A program made the position numbers and the translations under genes. A DNA stretch of 64,000 nucleotides from Brevundimonas sp. UBA5713 (GTDB lineage: Bacteria > Pseudomonadota > Alphaproteobacteria > Caulobacterales > Caulobacteraceae), in assembly GCF_002419815.1 (NCBI RefSeq), contig NZ_DIGV01000027.1, forward strand, positions 149,372 through 213,371, in the 5' to 3' direction. The notes beneath the pieces were generated by a model that worked only from the letters and a program-made list of their open reading frames with translations, was not told the DNA's origin and ran no database searches. Of the stretch, positions 1 to 8,156 are shown in pieces; position 1 is the first letter of the stretch, and each line of letters opens with the position of its first letter.

Positions 1-588
1 CGTCACGCCATCGATGCGGGCCGTGCCGTTGTTGCGGGCAGCCGACTCTTCGACATTGCGGGTCAGTTGGGCGACCTCGGCAGCGATCTGGTCCAGCTGA
101 CCTGCGGCCTCGCGGGCATTGACGCGGTTGCGGTCGAAGCGGGCTTCCTGAAGAGCGCCCAGCTTGTTGGAGAAGGGCAGTAGCGGCGCAATCTGCTGGG
201 CGCGGTCGTCGCTCAGCTTCAGCATCGCCTGATCATGGGTGATGCGGTTGCGTAAGGTAATGAAGTCGATGCGGCCTTCGGCGTTCAGGGCGTTGAAATC
301 GGTCTGGGTCAGACGCTCGGCCCACGCCGCATAGAAAGCCTGAAGACGGGCAGAGCGCACTGGCGACATCTGCACCGGATAGCGGCGCTCGATAGCGGCC
401 TTGTCCTGCAGATAGCGCTCTACGGCGGTGCGCAGATTGCTTTCATTATTGGCGAAGGCGATCAGTGAACCGATGACCGGCGGATCGTCGCTCCACGCCT
501 GCTGGTTCTGGTACTGGGTGGTTTGGGCCTGAGCCGCGCCCGCGATCAACACGGCGGCAGCAACAGTCCCCATCAGAAACTTGTTCAT
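1..588 (-). CDS. DUF885 family protein, N-terminal part (runs off left edge)
   Basis: About 196 codons are visible, reading leftwards from an ATG at 588; the C-terminus lies outside the window. The protein starts with a signal peptide (MNKFLMGTVAAAVLIAGAAQA) and continues with a helical stretch typical of the DUF885 start (WSDDPPVIGSLIAF, then many YLQDKAAIERRYP-like helices). DUF885 proteins are mostly exported and are often predicted to be zinc peptidases; the metal-binding part would be beyond the edge, so activity cannot be judged here. A strong ribosome site (GAGAGGGGAG) precedes the ATG. The gene lies 67 nt downstream of the Ldh-family gene on the same strand and could be co-transcribed with it. 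Confidence 0.75.
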   Translation of the reverse strand, partial: MNKFLMGTVAAAVLIAGAAQAQTTQYQNQQAWSDDPPVIGSLIAFANNESNLRTAVERYLQDKAAIERRYPVQMSPVRSARLQAFYAAWAERLTQTDFNALNAEGRIDFITLRNRITHDQAMLKLSDDRAQQIAPLLPFSNKLGALQEARFDRNRVNAREAAGQLDQIAAEVAQLTRNVEESAARNNGTARIDGVT

Positions 589-610
589 CTCAACACTCCC
601 CTCTCATTTG

Positions 611-623
611 GTATACGATATAC
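611..623. promoter_or_regulatory. Candidate operator: GTATA-CGA-TATAC palindrome
   Basis: A perfect 5-bp inverted repeat with a 3-nt centre lies in the short gap before the DUF885 gene. It resembles the AT-rich GTATAC-type sites of FCD-class GntR regulators. A related AT-rich element lies ahead of the Ldh gene at 1794-1810. No GntR gene is visible in the window, so the assignment is only suggestive. Confidence 0.3.
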
Positions 624-655
624 GTATTTCAAAGGGAGTGTCGAGAGAGGCGGGC

Positions 656-1684
656 TTATAAATCGAGCGCTGTGATGCGATCGTACAGGCTTTGCGGCAC
701 GCGCACGCCGTCGGCCAGACTGCGCTGACGGGCTTCGAAACGCCGTTGCGAGGGCAGGCGGGCCCCCTGATCGGCGAAGGCCGCAAACAGCTGTTCGGCG
801 CGCGCCGACTGGGTTTCCAGATCGCCGCCGCCGAGCAGGCCCGGGTCGAACGCCAGAACCAGTTCCCCGTGCATGGGGGCCAGCTTCTGGTTGTCGTCGA
901 ACGCCATGGACTGAAGGCTTGTCAGATCGCCGATCAGCGGACCGGCCATCAGCTCGATCATGGTCGACAGGGCCGAGCCCTTATGGCCGCCAAACGTCAG
1001 CATGGCTCCGTCCAGTGCCTCGCGGGCGACGGTGGTCGGGTTGCCGTCCTTGTCCACGCCCCAGCCCTCGGGGATGGGCTTGCCCGCGATGTCGTGCAGC
1101 GCCAGATCTCCGCGCGCAATGGCGCTGGTGGCAAAGTCGAAGACGTAAGGATTGGGGCCCGGACGCGGCCAGCCAAAGGCCATGGGATTGGTGCCCAGCA
1201 GTCCGCGCTTGCCACCGGCGGGGGCCACCCACGCATGGCTGGGCGTCATGGCCAAGGCCGCCACACCGCGCTGGGTCAGTGCCTCGACCTCCGGCCACAG
1301 GGCCGAGAAGTGAAAGCAGTTGTTGATGGCCAATGCGGCGATGCCGCTCTGTTTGGCCTTGGCCGCCAATGCATCCACGGCTTGATCAAACGCCAGCACC
1401 GAATAGCCGAACTTGGCGTCGGCCTTCAGCAGGGCAGGGGTCACATCCTTAATGTCAGGCTTGGCGTCTTTATTGAGCTTGCCCGATTGAATGGTCTGCA
1501 CACAGCCCGGCAGGCGATACAGACCGTGGGAGCGGCATTCGTCGCGCTCGCCTGCCGTGATCACCTTGGCCACCGAGGTCGCCTGATCCTCGGCCAGGCC
1601 CGCCGCCGTCAGGACTTTGAACGACAGTTCATAGACCTCTTGCACCGACAGGCAGGTGTACGCCTCGGTATCAAACAGACTCAT
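656..1684 (-). CDS. Ldh family oxidoreductase (malate/L-lactate dehydrogenase fold)
   Basis: A 342-aa NAD(P)-dependent oxidoreductase of the Ldh/YlbC/DpkA superfamily, which reduces 2-oxoacids or cyclic imino acids such as delta-1-piperideine-2-carboxylate. Family hallmarks are visible: NNCFHFSALWPEVEAL (substrate-binding His region), WVAPAGGKRGLLGTNPMAF (nucleotide loop), FDFATSAIARG and GGHKGSALSTMIELMAG. I chose the ATG at 1684 because AGGAGGA lies just upstream; the open frame extends further but carries no family sequence. The length is close to the family norm of about 340 aa. The exact substrate cannot be read from the sequence. It is followed on the same strand by the DUF885 gene. Confidence 0.85.
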   Translation of the reverse strand: MSLFDTEAYTCLSVQEVYELSFKVLTAAGLAEDQATSVAKVITAGERDECRSHGLYRLPGCVQTIQSGKLNKDAKPDIKDVTPALLKADAKFGYSVLAFDQAVDALAAKAKQSGIAALAINNCFHFSALWPEVEALTQRGVAALAMTPSHAWVAPAGGKRGLLGTNPMAFGWPRPGPNPYVFDFATSAIARGDLALHDIAGKPIPEGWGVDKDGNPTTVAREALDGAMLTFGGHKGSALSTMIELMAGPLIGDLTSLQSMAFDDNQKLAPMHGELVLAFDPGLLGGGDLETQSARAEQLFAAFADQGARLPSQRRFEARQRSLADGVRVPQSLYDRITALDL

Positions 1685-1793
1685 CGATGATCCTCCTATC
1701 GATTGTGCGGGAGAGGTAACGCCTGACACTTTGATGCGCCCCAAGCTGTCTCGTAGCTGTGGCCCAGCGAGGGTAAGACGTGAACACCTGATC

Positions 1794-1810
1794 GTATAAT
1801 AAATACTATA
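1794..1810. promoter_or_regulatory. AT-rich dyad, probable promoter/operator of the Ldh gene
   Basis: GTATAATAAATACTATA is an island of A/T in GC-rich sequence, 110 nt upstream of the Ldh start. On the minus strand it contains TATTAT- and TATAGT-like boxes. It shares the GTATA half-site with the dyad at 611-623, so one regulator could bind both. Confidence 0.3.
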
Positions 1811-1873
1811 TGTCCTTATCAAGGTGATTACCACCCTGACCTTTGCGCTTTGCCTCGGGGGGCGCGTTGGGGA

Positions 1874-2001
1874 TCAGCAGGTCATTGCCAACTGGGCCAA
1901 GGTCGTGGATCGTGGGGCGAGACTATACCCGCGTTCGGTTTTCAACAGGCCACGCAAGAGCTGGCCGCAGCCGGTGTGTCCGGCAGTCACGGTGCGATAA
2001 A
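1874..2001 (+). pseudogene. Decayed 3' end of the SDR gene (remnant of duplication)
   Basis: This stretch matches the last 130 nt of the intact SDR gene (61682-61812) almost base for base: TCAGCAGGTCATTGCC near its start, TTTCAACAGGCC in the middle and GGTGCGATAAATC at its end. It has a 1-nt deletion near 1915 and a 2-nt deletion near 1984, so its frame is broken. Sequence to the left of 1874 does not match. It is the non-functional 5' flank that was copied along with the thiolase that follows. Confidence 0.85.
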
Positions 2002-3170
2002 TCATGAGAGAAGCCGTCATCGTCTCCACCGCGCGCACGCCGATTGGCCGTGCCTATCGTGGAGCTTTCAACGACACCCCTTCGCCGACGCTGGCAGGCC
2101 ATGCGCTGCGTGTGGCCGCCGATCGCGCCGGACTTGAAGGCGGCGAGATCGAGGATGTGCTGCTGGGCTGTGCCATGCCGCAGGGCTATCAGCATACCAT
2201 CGGCCGCAATGCTGTGCTGGCAGCCGGTTTCCCTGTGTCCGTCGCGGGCATGACGCTGGATCGCCAGTGCGCGTCCGGCCTGATGGCCGTGGCTACGGCG
2301 GCCAAGCAGATCATCACCGACCAGATGCAGATCACTGTCGGCGGTGGCGTGGAGTCCATCTCTCTGGTGCAGACGCTGGAGATGCGCGTGCAGAGCGATC
2401 CGACGGTGCTGAAGAACGCGCCGGACGCCTATATCACCATGCTGAACACCGCCGAGATCGTCGGTCAGCGCTATGGCATCACTCGCGCCGAGTGCGACGA
2501 ATACGGCCTGATCTCGCAACAGCGCACGGCGGCGGCCTATGAGGACGGTGCCTATGCTGACGAACTGGCCCCGCTGGCCTCGCGCCAGAAGGTGGTCGAC
2601 AAGGCGACGGGCGAGGTGTCCTATAAGGACGTGACCCTGACCAAGGACGAGGGCTTCCGTCCCGAAACCACGCTGGAAGGTCTGCAAGGCCTGCGCGAAG
2701 TCATTCCGGGCGGCATCGTTACGGCAGGCAACGCCAGCCAGCTGTCGGACGGGGCCTCGGCCAATGTGCTGATGGAGGCCAAGGAGGCCGAACGCCGGGG
2801 TCTGCAACCGCTGGGCCGCTATGTCGGCATGGCTGTCGCGGGCGTGGAGCCGGACGAAATGGGTATCGGTCCGGTCAAGGCGGTGCCGCCGCTGCTGGAG
2901 CGTTTTGGCCTGACGGTCGATGACATCGACCTGTGGGAGCTGAACGAGGCCTTCGCTGTACAGGTGCTGTACTGCCAGAAGATTCTGGGCATTCCGCTGG
3001 AGAAGATGAACGTTAACGGCGGTGCCATCTCCATCGGCCACCCCTATGGCATGTCCGGTTCGCGCATGGTGGGCCACATCCTGATCGAAGGCCGCCGTCG
3101 CAAGGCCCGATATGGCGTGGTGACCATGTGTATCGGTGGCGGCATGGGCGCAGCGGGTCTGTTCGAAATC
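1874..3170 (+). repeat. Direct repeat copy 1 (SDR tail plus thiolase)
   Basis: 1297 nt matching 61682-62981 in the same orientation, offset by about 59.8 kb. Homology starts at TCAGCAGG and ends at GTTCGAAATC, one codon before the thiolase stop. Outside these limits the flanks are unrelated. The encoded thiolases differ at 8 of 390 residues. DNA mismatches are more frequent and mostly silent. Confidence 0.9.
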
Positions 3171-3176
3171 CTGTAA
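2004..3176 (+). CDS. Thiolase family protein (acetyl-CoA C-acyltransferase), copy 1
   Basis: A 390-aa thiolase that cleaves 3-ketoacyl-CoA with CoA, or condenses acyl-CoAs in reverse. The nucleophilic Cys lies in LDRQCASGLMAVATAAKQI, the His in NGGAISIGHPYGMSGSR, the second Cys in VVTMCIGGGMGAAGLFE, and the NEAF motif in WELNEAFAVQVL; all are intact. It is about 98% identical in protein to the copy at 61815-62987, differing for example at V37/A, TLEM/TPEM and the last residue L/F. Unlike copy 2 it has no intact SDR in front, only the decayed tail, and no obvious promoter of its own. It ends before a strong terminator, convergent with ligD. Confidence 0.92.
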   Translation: MREAVIVSTARTPIGRAYRGAFNDTPSPTLAGHALRVAADRAGLEGGEIEDVLLGCAMPQGYQHTIGRNAVLAAGFPVSVAGMTLDRQCASGLMAVATAAKQIITDQMQITVGGGVESISLVQTLEMRVQSDPTVLKNAPDAYITMLNTAEIVGQRYGITRAECDEYGLISQQRTAAAYEDGAYADELAPLASRQKVVDKATGEVSYKDVTLTKDEGFRPETTLEGLQGLREVIPGGIVTAGNASQLSDGASANVLMEAKEAERRGLQPLGRYVGMAVAGVEPDEMGIGPVKAVPPLLERFGLTVDDIDLWELNEAFAVQVLYCQKILGIPLEKMNVNGGAISIGHPYGMSGSRMVGHILIEGRRRKARYGVVTMCIGGGMGAAGLFEIL

Positions 3177-3202
3177 GCGCGCGCATACGACGTGACGATC
3201 AG

Positions 3203-3233
3203 ACGGCTCCGAACCTGTCTCGGAGCCGTTTTC
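3203..3233. terminator. Bidirectional terminator between thiolase copy 1 and ligD
   Basis: ACGGCTCCGA and TCGGAGCCGT form a perfect 10-bp stem with a 7-nt loop, followed by TTTTCGTT on the plus strand. It separates the convergent thiolase and ligD genes. Confidence 0.8.
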
Positions 3234-3234
3234 G

Positions 3235-5712
3235 TTACAGGGTGTCGATGCGATATTTGTGGGGGTCCAGACCCTTGCGGACCTGTGTCCATTTCACGGG
3301 CATGGAGACCGGAGCGCCGGGGCGGCCTCGGGGAGAGTAGGGGGCGACGGCGGTGGCTTTGCGGTCGTTACGCAGATAGTCGATGAAGATGCGTCCTTCG
3401 CGCGCCTTCTTGGACATGCTGATCAAATATTTGTCGGGAGCCTCGGCGGCCATGACACGCGAAAACTCGCGCGCGAAGGCCTTGGCTTCGGCCCAATCCA
3501 TGTCGAAATGTTCGATGTAGGTGGTGACGTGCAGCCCTTTGCCGCCGGTGGTTTTGCAGTGGCTGTCCAGCCCCAGATCCTTGAGCCGATCACGCACCTC
3601 CTTGGCGGCGGCGATGACCTCGTCGAACGAAACCTCCGGCGCGGGGTCGAGGTCGAATATCAGTCGCTCGGCCTTTTCCGGCTTGAAGGGCACACAGTTC
3701 CACGGGTGGATTTCCACGGCAGCAAATTGGGCTGCCGCGATCAGGCCCTCGACCGTATCGATACGGATATAGGGTTTGGGATCGCCTTTGATCTCGACCG
3801 CCTCGATCAGCGGCGACTGACCTTTGACCGGATGGCGCTGGAAGAAAGACTGCCCCTCGATGCCGTCCGGCATGCGGATAATGGAGCAGGGCCGACCCTT
3901 GATGTGCTCCAGCATTTTCTCGCCAACGCGCTCGTAGTATTCGGCCAGATCGCGCTTGGTGATGGCGGGGGTGTCTTTGGTGGCGGGCCACAGCACCTTG
4001 TCAGGGCTGGTCAGTCGTACATTGCGCAAGGGGGCTGCCGAGTGGGCAGGTTTGGCGGAAGAAGGCTTGGCCACGGCGGCGGGCGTGTCCAGTTCTACAT
4101 CCTTGGCGGCCTTGTCTTCGCGTAGGCCTTTGAACGATGCCTGACGGATGGCACCTGTGCCGGTAAAGCCCTCGAAGGCAATCTCTGCGACCAGAACGGG
4201 CTTTACCCAATGAACGCCGGCAATTGTTTCGGGGCCGTCTGGAAAGGGGCTTTTGTCCGTCTCGACTGCCTTGAGTTTGGGCATGATCTGCTCGACCGTC
4301 TTGCGGCTGAAGCCGGTGCCGATGCGGCCGACATGGACCAGTTGTCCCTCTCGATAGACGCCAGCGATCAGTGACCGGAAGGCATCGCCCGTCGTAGCCC
4401 ATCCGGCGATGACGACCTCCTGTCCCTGACGGCATTTGGATTTTACCCACGCGTCACTGCGGCCCGAGCGATATGGCGCGCTGAGCCGTTTGGAGATGAT
4501 GCCTTCCAGATCAAGGCGGCAGGCCGATAGCAAAAGCGCCTGCCCCCCCGTCTGGAAATGGTCGACATAGCGGATCGATTGATCCGCCTTGGCCAGCCGC
4601 TTGGCCAGAAGGGCCTTTCGTTCGGACAGGGGTTTGTCGCGCAGGTCGCTCTTGCCATCGTGCAGCAGATCGAAGGCGTAATAGATCAGTGGCGCATCGC
4701 TCTCGCCGCCCAGAACGGCCTGCAACAGGGCAAAACTGGGCGATCCATTATCGTCCAGCGCCACTGCCTCGCCGTCGTACAGCCCGTCCTTCAGCGTCTT
4801 GGCGTCCGATGCAAAAGTGGCAAAACGGTCTGTCCAGTCCAACCCCTTTCGGGTGCGCACGGTGGCCTTGCCGTTGTCGATGCGCAGTTGCAGCCGATAG
4901 CCGTCGAACTTGATCTCATGCGCCCACGCTTCGCCCGCTGGCGGCGTGGCGATGGTGCTGGCAAGCTGCGGGGGAATAAACTCCGGCATGGCCGATGAGG
5001 GCGCGGCCTTGGCCGTTTTGGTCCTGCTCGCCATCTTCGGTGAAGTGGCTTTCTTGGGGGCAGATTTCTGCGGTTTGGGTGGCGTGCGGGGCAGGGTCAT
5101 AAAGGGTTCGACCTCGGCCTGAACATGATCGGCAATCTGCTTCATCGTCCGGCCCGAGGCGGCCGATTTATCGCGATCGGACGGCCCGCCGCGATCGCCT
5201 GTCTTGGCGGCGCTGTCCCTGTGTTTGATCAGCATCCAGGGCTTGCCCTTTTCGCCCGCCTTGGGCTTCAGCCGTACCAAAACCCACGAGCCGTGCATCC
5301 GTGACCCTTCCATCACGAATTTGAGCTCGCCCTTCTCCAGATGCCGCTCGACGTCCTCAAAGCCGTGTTCCGGTATCCACAGTCCGCGGTCCCAGATCAT
5401 CACTGTGCCCCCGCCGTACAGGCCCTTGGGGATGGTGCCTTCGAAGTCGCCATAGTCGAGCGGATGGTCTTCTACCGCCATGGCCAGACGTTTGTCCGCA
5501 GGGTCCAATGATGGACCTTTGGGCACGGCCCATGACAGGAAGGTGCCGCCCCACTCCAGTCGCAGATCAAAATGCAGACGGCTGGCGTCGTGCTTGTGGA
5601 TCACAAAGCGCAGCTGGTCCGATGGCGCGATCTCGGCCCCTATGCCCGACGGCTCCTGCGTCTTGGAGAAGTCGCGCATCTTTTGATAGGTGGACAGGCG
5701 GGGATTGGGCAT
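3235..5712 (-). CDS. ligD: ATP-dependent DNA ligase LigD (non-homologous end joining)
   Basis: An 825-aa multidomain repair enzyme that works with Ku to trim, fill and seal double-strand breaks. Domain order is phosphoesterase (residues about 30-170: HKHDASRLHFDLRLEW, EGTIPKGLYGGG), a Lys/Ala/Pro-rich linker (210-245), ligase (about 245-540, with K268 in EIKFDGYR as the expected adenylated lysine), then primase-polymerase (about 560-825: SPDKVLWPATK, LIFDLDP, TTGGKGLHV). This PE-LIG-POL order is that of Pseudomonas LigD. The ATG at 5712 follows GGAGGT. The Ku gene lies close by on the opposite strand, with one small ORF between. All three catalytic modules look complete. Confidence 0.97.
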   Translation of the reverse strand: MPNPRLSTYQKMRDFSKTQEPSGIGAEIAPSDQLRFVIHKHDASRLHFDLRLEWGGTFLSWAVPKGPSLDPADKRLAMAVEDHPLDYGDFEGTIPKGLYGGGTVMIWDRGLWIPEHGFEDVERHLEKGELKFVMEGSRMHGSWVLVRLKPKAGEKGKPWMLIKHRDSAAKTGDRGGPSDRDKSAASGRTMKQIADHVQAEVEPFMTLPRTPPKPQKSAPKKATSPKMASRTKTAKAAPSSAMPEFIPPQLASTIATPPAGEAWAHEIKFDGYRLQLRIDNGKATVRTRKGLDWTDRFATFASDAKTLKDGLYDGEAVALDDNGSPSFALLQAVLGGESDAPLIYYAFDLLHDGKSDLRDKPLSERKALLAKRLAKADQSIRYVDHFQTGGQALLLSACRLDLEGIISKRLSAPYRSGRSDAWVKSKCRQGQEVVIAGWATTGDAFRSLIAGVYREGQLVHVGRIGTGFSRKTVEQIMPKLKAVETDKSPFPDGPETIAGVHWVKPVLVAEIAFEGFTGTGAIRQASFKGLREDKAAKDVELDTPAAVAKPSSAKPAHSAAPLRNVRLTSPDKVLWPATKDTPAITKRDLAEYYERVGEKMLEHIKGRPCSIIRMPDGIEGQSFFQRHPVKGQSPLIEAVEIKGDPKPYIRIDTVEGLIAAAQFAAVEIHPWNCVPFKPEKAERLIFDLDPAPEVSFDEVIAAAKEVRDRLKDLGLDSHCKTTGGKGLHVTTYIEHFDMDWAEAKAFAREFSRVMAAEAPDKYLISMSKKAREGRIFIDYLRNDRKATAVAPYSPRGRPGAPVSMPVKWTQVRKGLDPHKYRIDTL

Positions 5713-5830
5713 GGTGACCTCCGCCTGTGCAAACGAACGGCGAGGCTTTGCGCTCCGCCATCCACAGATTTCGTCCTGTCGGGCGAATCCTTATGGCGGG
5801 TTAGGCGTTCGGTTGAGACGGAGGATGCAG

Positions 5831-6064
5831 ATGACGCAAACCCACGCGCCCGAACTGAACCGCTATCGCGTTACCGCGACCGGCCACCCCACCCGTATTG
5901 TCGAAGAGCCGACAGTCGAGGCCGCCGCCGTGACCTATATCGAGGACTTTGTGACCTCTCCGCCTGTGCCGGAACTGAGGCTGTGGGTCACCGATATCGA
6001 CGACGGCCATCAGCACTGTTTCCTGCTGGACACCGACAGCGGCGACATTCAGGCCTGCGGCTGA
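5831..6064 (+). CDS. Small hypothetical protein beside Ku
   Basis: A 77-aa acidic protein (MTQTHAPELNRYRVTATGHP...) ending DTDSGDIQACG. CGGAGG sits 6 nt before the ATG at 5831; another ATG at 5825 abuts the ribosome site and is less likely. I do not recognise the family. The alternating hydrophobic pattern (YRVTATG, RLWVTDI, HCFLLDT) suggests a small beta-rich domain. It lies between ligD (divergent) and ku (same strand, 73 nt downstream), so it may be expressed with the end-joining genes. Confidence 0.6.
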   Translation: MTQTHAPELNRYRVTATGHPTRIVEEPTVEAAAVTYIEDFVTSPPVPELRLWVTDIDDGHQHCFLLDTDSGDIQACG

Positions 6065-6065
6065 G

Positions 6066-6090
6066 CGAACCTATTGGCGTAACGCTCGTT
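6066..6090 (+). promoter_or_regulatory. EcfG-like promoter candidate for ku
   Basis: CGAAC-N16-CGTT, one mismatch from the alphaproteobacterial general-stress consensus GGAAC-N16/17-CGTT. It ends 47 nt before the Ku start. It is not experimentally supported, but it agrees with stress control of neighbouring genes. Confidence 0.4.
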
Positions 6091-6137
6091 TGTGAATGGT
6101 CGCCACAGCGCGGCGGTTCAGGAACGAGGTTGCGATC

Positions 6138-6998
6138 ATGGCCCCCAGACCCAGTTGGCAAGGTCATCTGAAGTTGTCGCTGGTGACGTGTCCGGTGGCG
6201 CTGTACACCGCCACATCGACCGGCGGTGACGTTCACTTCAACCTGATCAATCCCAAGACCAACAACCGGATCAAAATGGTCACCACCGATCCGGACACCG
6301 GCCCGATTTCCCGATCCGATCTGGTGAAGGGCTATGAGGTCTCCAAGGGCGAATACGTCCTGTTGACCGACGAGGAGATCAAGTCGGTCAAGCTGGAGAG
6401 CACCAAGACCATCGATATCGAGAGCTTTGTTCCGGCCAAGGATATCGACCGCTTGTACTGGGATAATCCCTACTTCCTCGCCCCCAACGGCAAGATCGGA
6501 CAGGACGCCTTTACCGTCATCCGTACCGCGATGGAAAAGTCGGGCAAGATCGCTCTGGCGCGGGTGGTGATGTCGACACGCGAGCGTCTGCTGGCGCTGG
6601 AGCCGCGTGGCAAGGGCATTCTGGCCTATACGCTGCGAACGGATGACGAGGTGCGCCAGCCCGACGAGGTTTTCGGCGGCATCTCCTCGGCCAAGGCCGA
6701 TGCCGACATGATCAAGATTGCCGAGAAGATTATCGAGCAAAAGGCAGGACCGTTTGATCCCAGCCAGTTCACCGACCGCTATGAAGAGGCTCTGAAGGCT
6801 CTGATTGCCGACAAGCAGAAGGGCAAGAAGCCCGCCAAGGTGACCGAGGCCAAAGAAGACAACGTGGTGGACCTCATGGCCGCCTTGCGCGCCAGTCTGG
6901 ATGCCAAATCGGCCAAAGGCGCGGCCAAATCTCCCGCCAAGACCGCCAGCAAGTCGACGACGAAGACCACCCGGTCCCGCACCCGCAAAGCCGGTTAA
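6138..6998 (+). CDS. ku: Ku protein (NHEJ DNA-end binding)
   Basis: A 286-aa bacterial Ku, the homodimeric ring that binds broken DNA ends and recruits LigD. Signature segments are MAPRPSWQGHLKLSLVTCPV at the start, NRIKMVTTDPDTG, VKGYEVSKGEYVLLTDEEI and KIAEKIIEQKAGPFDPSQFTDRYEEALKALI. The C-terminal 50 residues are a Lys/Ala/Ser/Thr-rich tail (AKSPAKTASKSTTKTTRSR...), as in Ku proteins that bind DNA non-specifically through a basic tail. I placed the start at 6138, where the family begins; the frame runs further upstream without conserved sequence. The topoisomerase gene follows after 6 nt. Confidence 0.97.
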   Translation: MAPRPSWQGHLKLSLVTCPVALYTATSTGGDVHFNLINPKTNNRIKMVTTDPDTGPISRSDLVKGYEVSKGEYVLLTDEEIKSVKLESTKTIDIESFVPAKDIDRLYWDNPYFLAPNGKIGQDAFTVIRTAMEKSGKIALARVVMSTRERLLALEPRGKGILAYTLRTDDEVRQPDEVFGGISSAKADADMIKIAEKIIEQKAGPFDPSQFTDRYEEALKALIADKQKGKKPAKVTEAKEDNVVDLMAALRASLDAKSAKGAAKSPAKTASKSTTKTTRSRTRKAG

Positions 6999-7004
6999 CC
7001 GGCC

Positions 7005-8024
7005 ATGCCCCAGGTGGCCGATGAGCCGGAGGTCCCTGCCGGACTGCGATGGTGCTCGGACGAAATGGATGGCATCCGGCGCAAAAGGGCAGGGCGCGGC
7101 TTTTGCTATGTGAAACCGGACGGCACCCGCATCAGCGATAAAAAGGTGCTCGCCCGTATACGCGCTCTGGCTATCCCTCCGGCCTGGACGGACGTTTGGA
7201 TCTGCCCGCGCGCGAACGGCCATATTCAGGCGACAGGACGCGACGCGAAGGGGCGCAAACAATACCGCTATCATCCTGACTGGACCGCGGCGCAGTCAGA
7301 AAACAAGTTTGCGCGCATGCCCGCCTTTGCAGCCAGACTGCCCAGGCTTGAAGCGGCTATCGAGGCGGGGCTGGCGCGGAGGCGGTTTGATCAGGAAAAG
7401 GTGGTGGCCACGGCCATGCGGCTTATGGAGTTGAGCCTGATCCGCGTCGGCAATGCCCGCTATTCGCGCGAAAACCGAAGTTATGGACTGACCACCCTGC
7501 GCAAGAGACACATAGAGGTCAGCGGTACCGAGCTGCGTGTCCGGTTTCGTGGCAAGAGCGGGATTCTACACGACCTCAGCCTTCAGGACCGCCGCTTGGC
7601 CACTGGCGTCCGACGGCTCAGCGAACTGCCGGGGCACACGCTGTTTCAATACACTGACGCGGAAGGCGAGGTGCGGCCGGTGACGTCCGACGACATCAAC
7701 GCCTTCATCCGCGAACACATGGGCGAAGAGTTTTCGGCCAAGGACTTTCGCACTTGGGCGGCCACGGTCTGCGTCGCGCGGGCGCTGTGCGACACCGAGC
7801 CTCCTACTTCTCCCACGGACGCCAGACGCAAGGCCAACGCCTGCATTCGTGAGGCTGCAACCCTGTTGGGTAACACGCTGGCGGTGTGTCGCAGCGCCTA
7901 TGTCCACCCCCGCGTGGTCGAGCTGTTCGAACAGGGCGAGATTGCCGAGACCCTGCCGCGCGCCAGCGCCAAATCATTCGAAAAGGCTCTGGCCAAAATG
8001 CTCAAAGCCACCCCTAGCGGTTGA
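7005..8024 (+). CDS. DNA topoisomerase IB
   Basis: A 339-aa poxvirus-like type IB topoisomerase that relaxes supercoils through a 3'-phosphotyrosyl intermediate. The N-terminal domain contains GFCYVKPDGTRISD and AIPPAWTDVWICP. The catalytic core shows RVGNARYSRENRSYGLTTLR (active Arg and Lys region), FRGKSG, DFRTWAATV, and the tyrosine in CRSAYVHPRV near the C-terminus. It starts 6 nt after ku on the same strand, so the two are probably co-transcribed, placing supercoil relaxation alongside end joining. The length is normal for the family. Confidence 0.93.
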   Translation: MPQVADEPEVPAGLRWCSDEMDGIRRKRAGRGFCYVKPDGTRISDKKVLARIRALAIPPAWTDVWICPRANGHIQATGRDAKGRKQYRYHPDWTAAQSENKFARMPAFAARLPRLEAAIEAGLARRRFDQEKVVATAMRLMELSLIRVGNARYSRENRSYGLTTLRKRHIEVSGTELRVRFRGKSGILHDLSLQDRRLATGVRRLSELPGHTLFQYTDAEGEVRPVTSDDINAFIREHMGEEFSAKDFRTWAATVCVARALCDTEPPTSPTDARRKANACIREAATLLGNTLAVCRSAYVHPRVVELFEQGEIAETLPRASAKSFEKALAKMLKATPSG

Positions 8025-8156
8025 TGCGGAGCGTGGTTCCAGCGTGTTTGGTTCTGAGGCTTTGCAACACCTGTGCAGTGATCCGGTTTTAGCAGTCAGC
8101 ATTTTGTCCGCCCACCCCGACCGCGCGAAGGCGCAGGATGATCTGGAGGTATCGAT

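Noticed and set aside
1923..3077. A 384-aa minus-strand frame opposite thiolase copy 1
   Set aside because: The same shadow occurs opposite thiolase copy 2, as expected from codon bias, not from a second gene.
5788..5814. CGAAT-N17-CGTT before the 77-aa ORF
   Set aside because: Two mismatches in the -35 box; too weak.
8066..8090. GCAAC-N16-GGTT before the SDR at 8157
   Set aside because: Two mismatches from the EcfG consensus; not enough to call a promoter.
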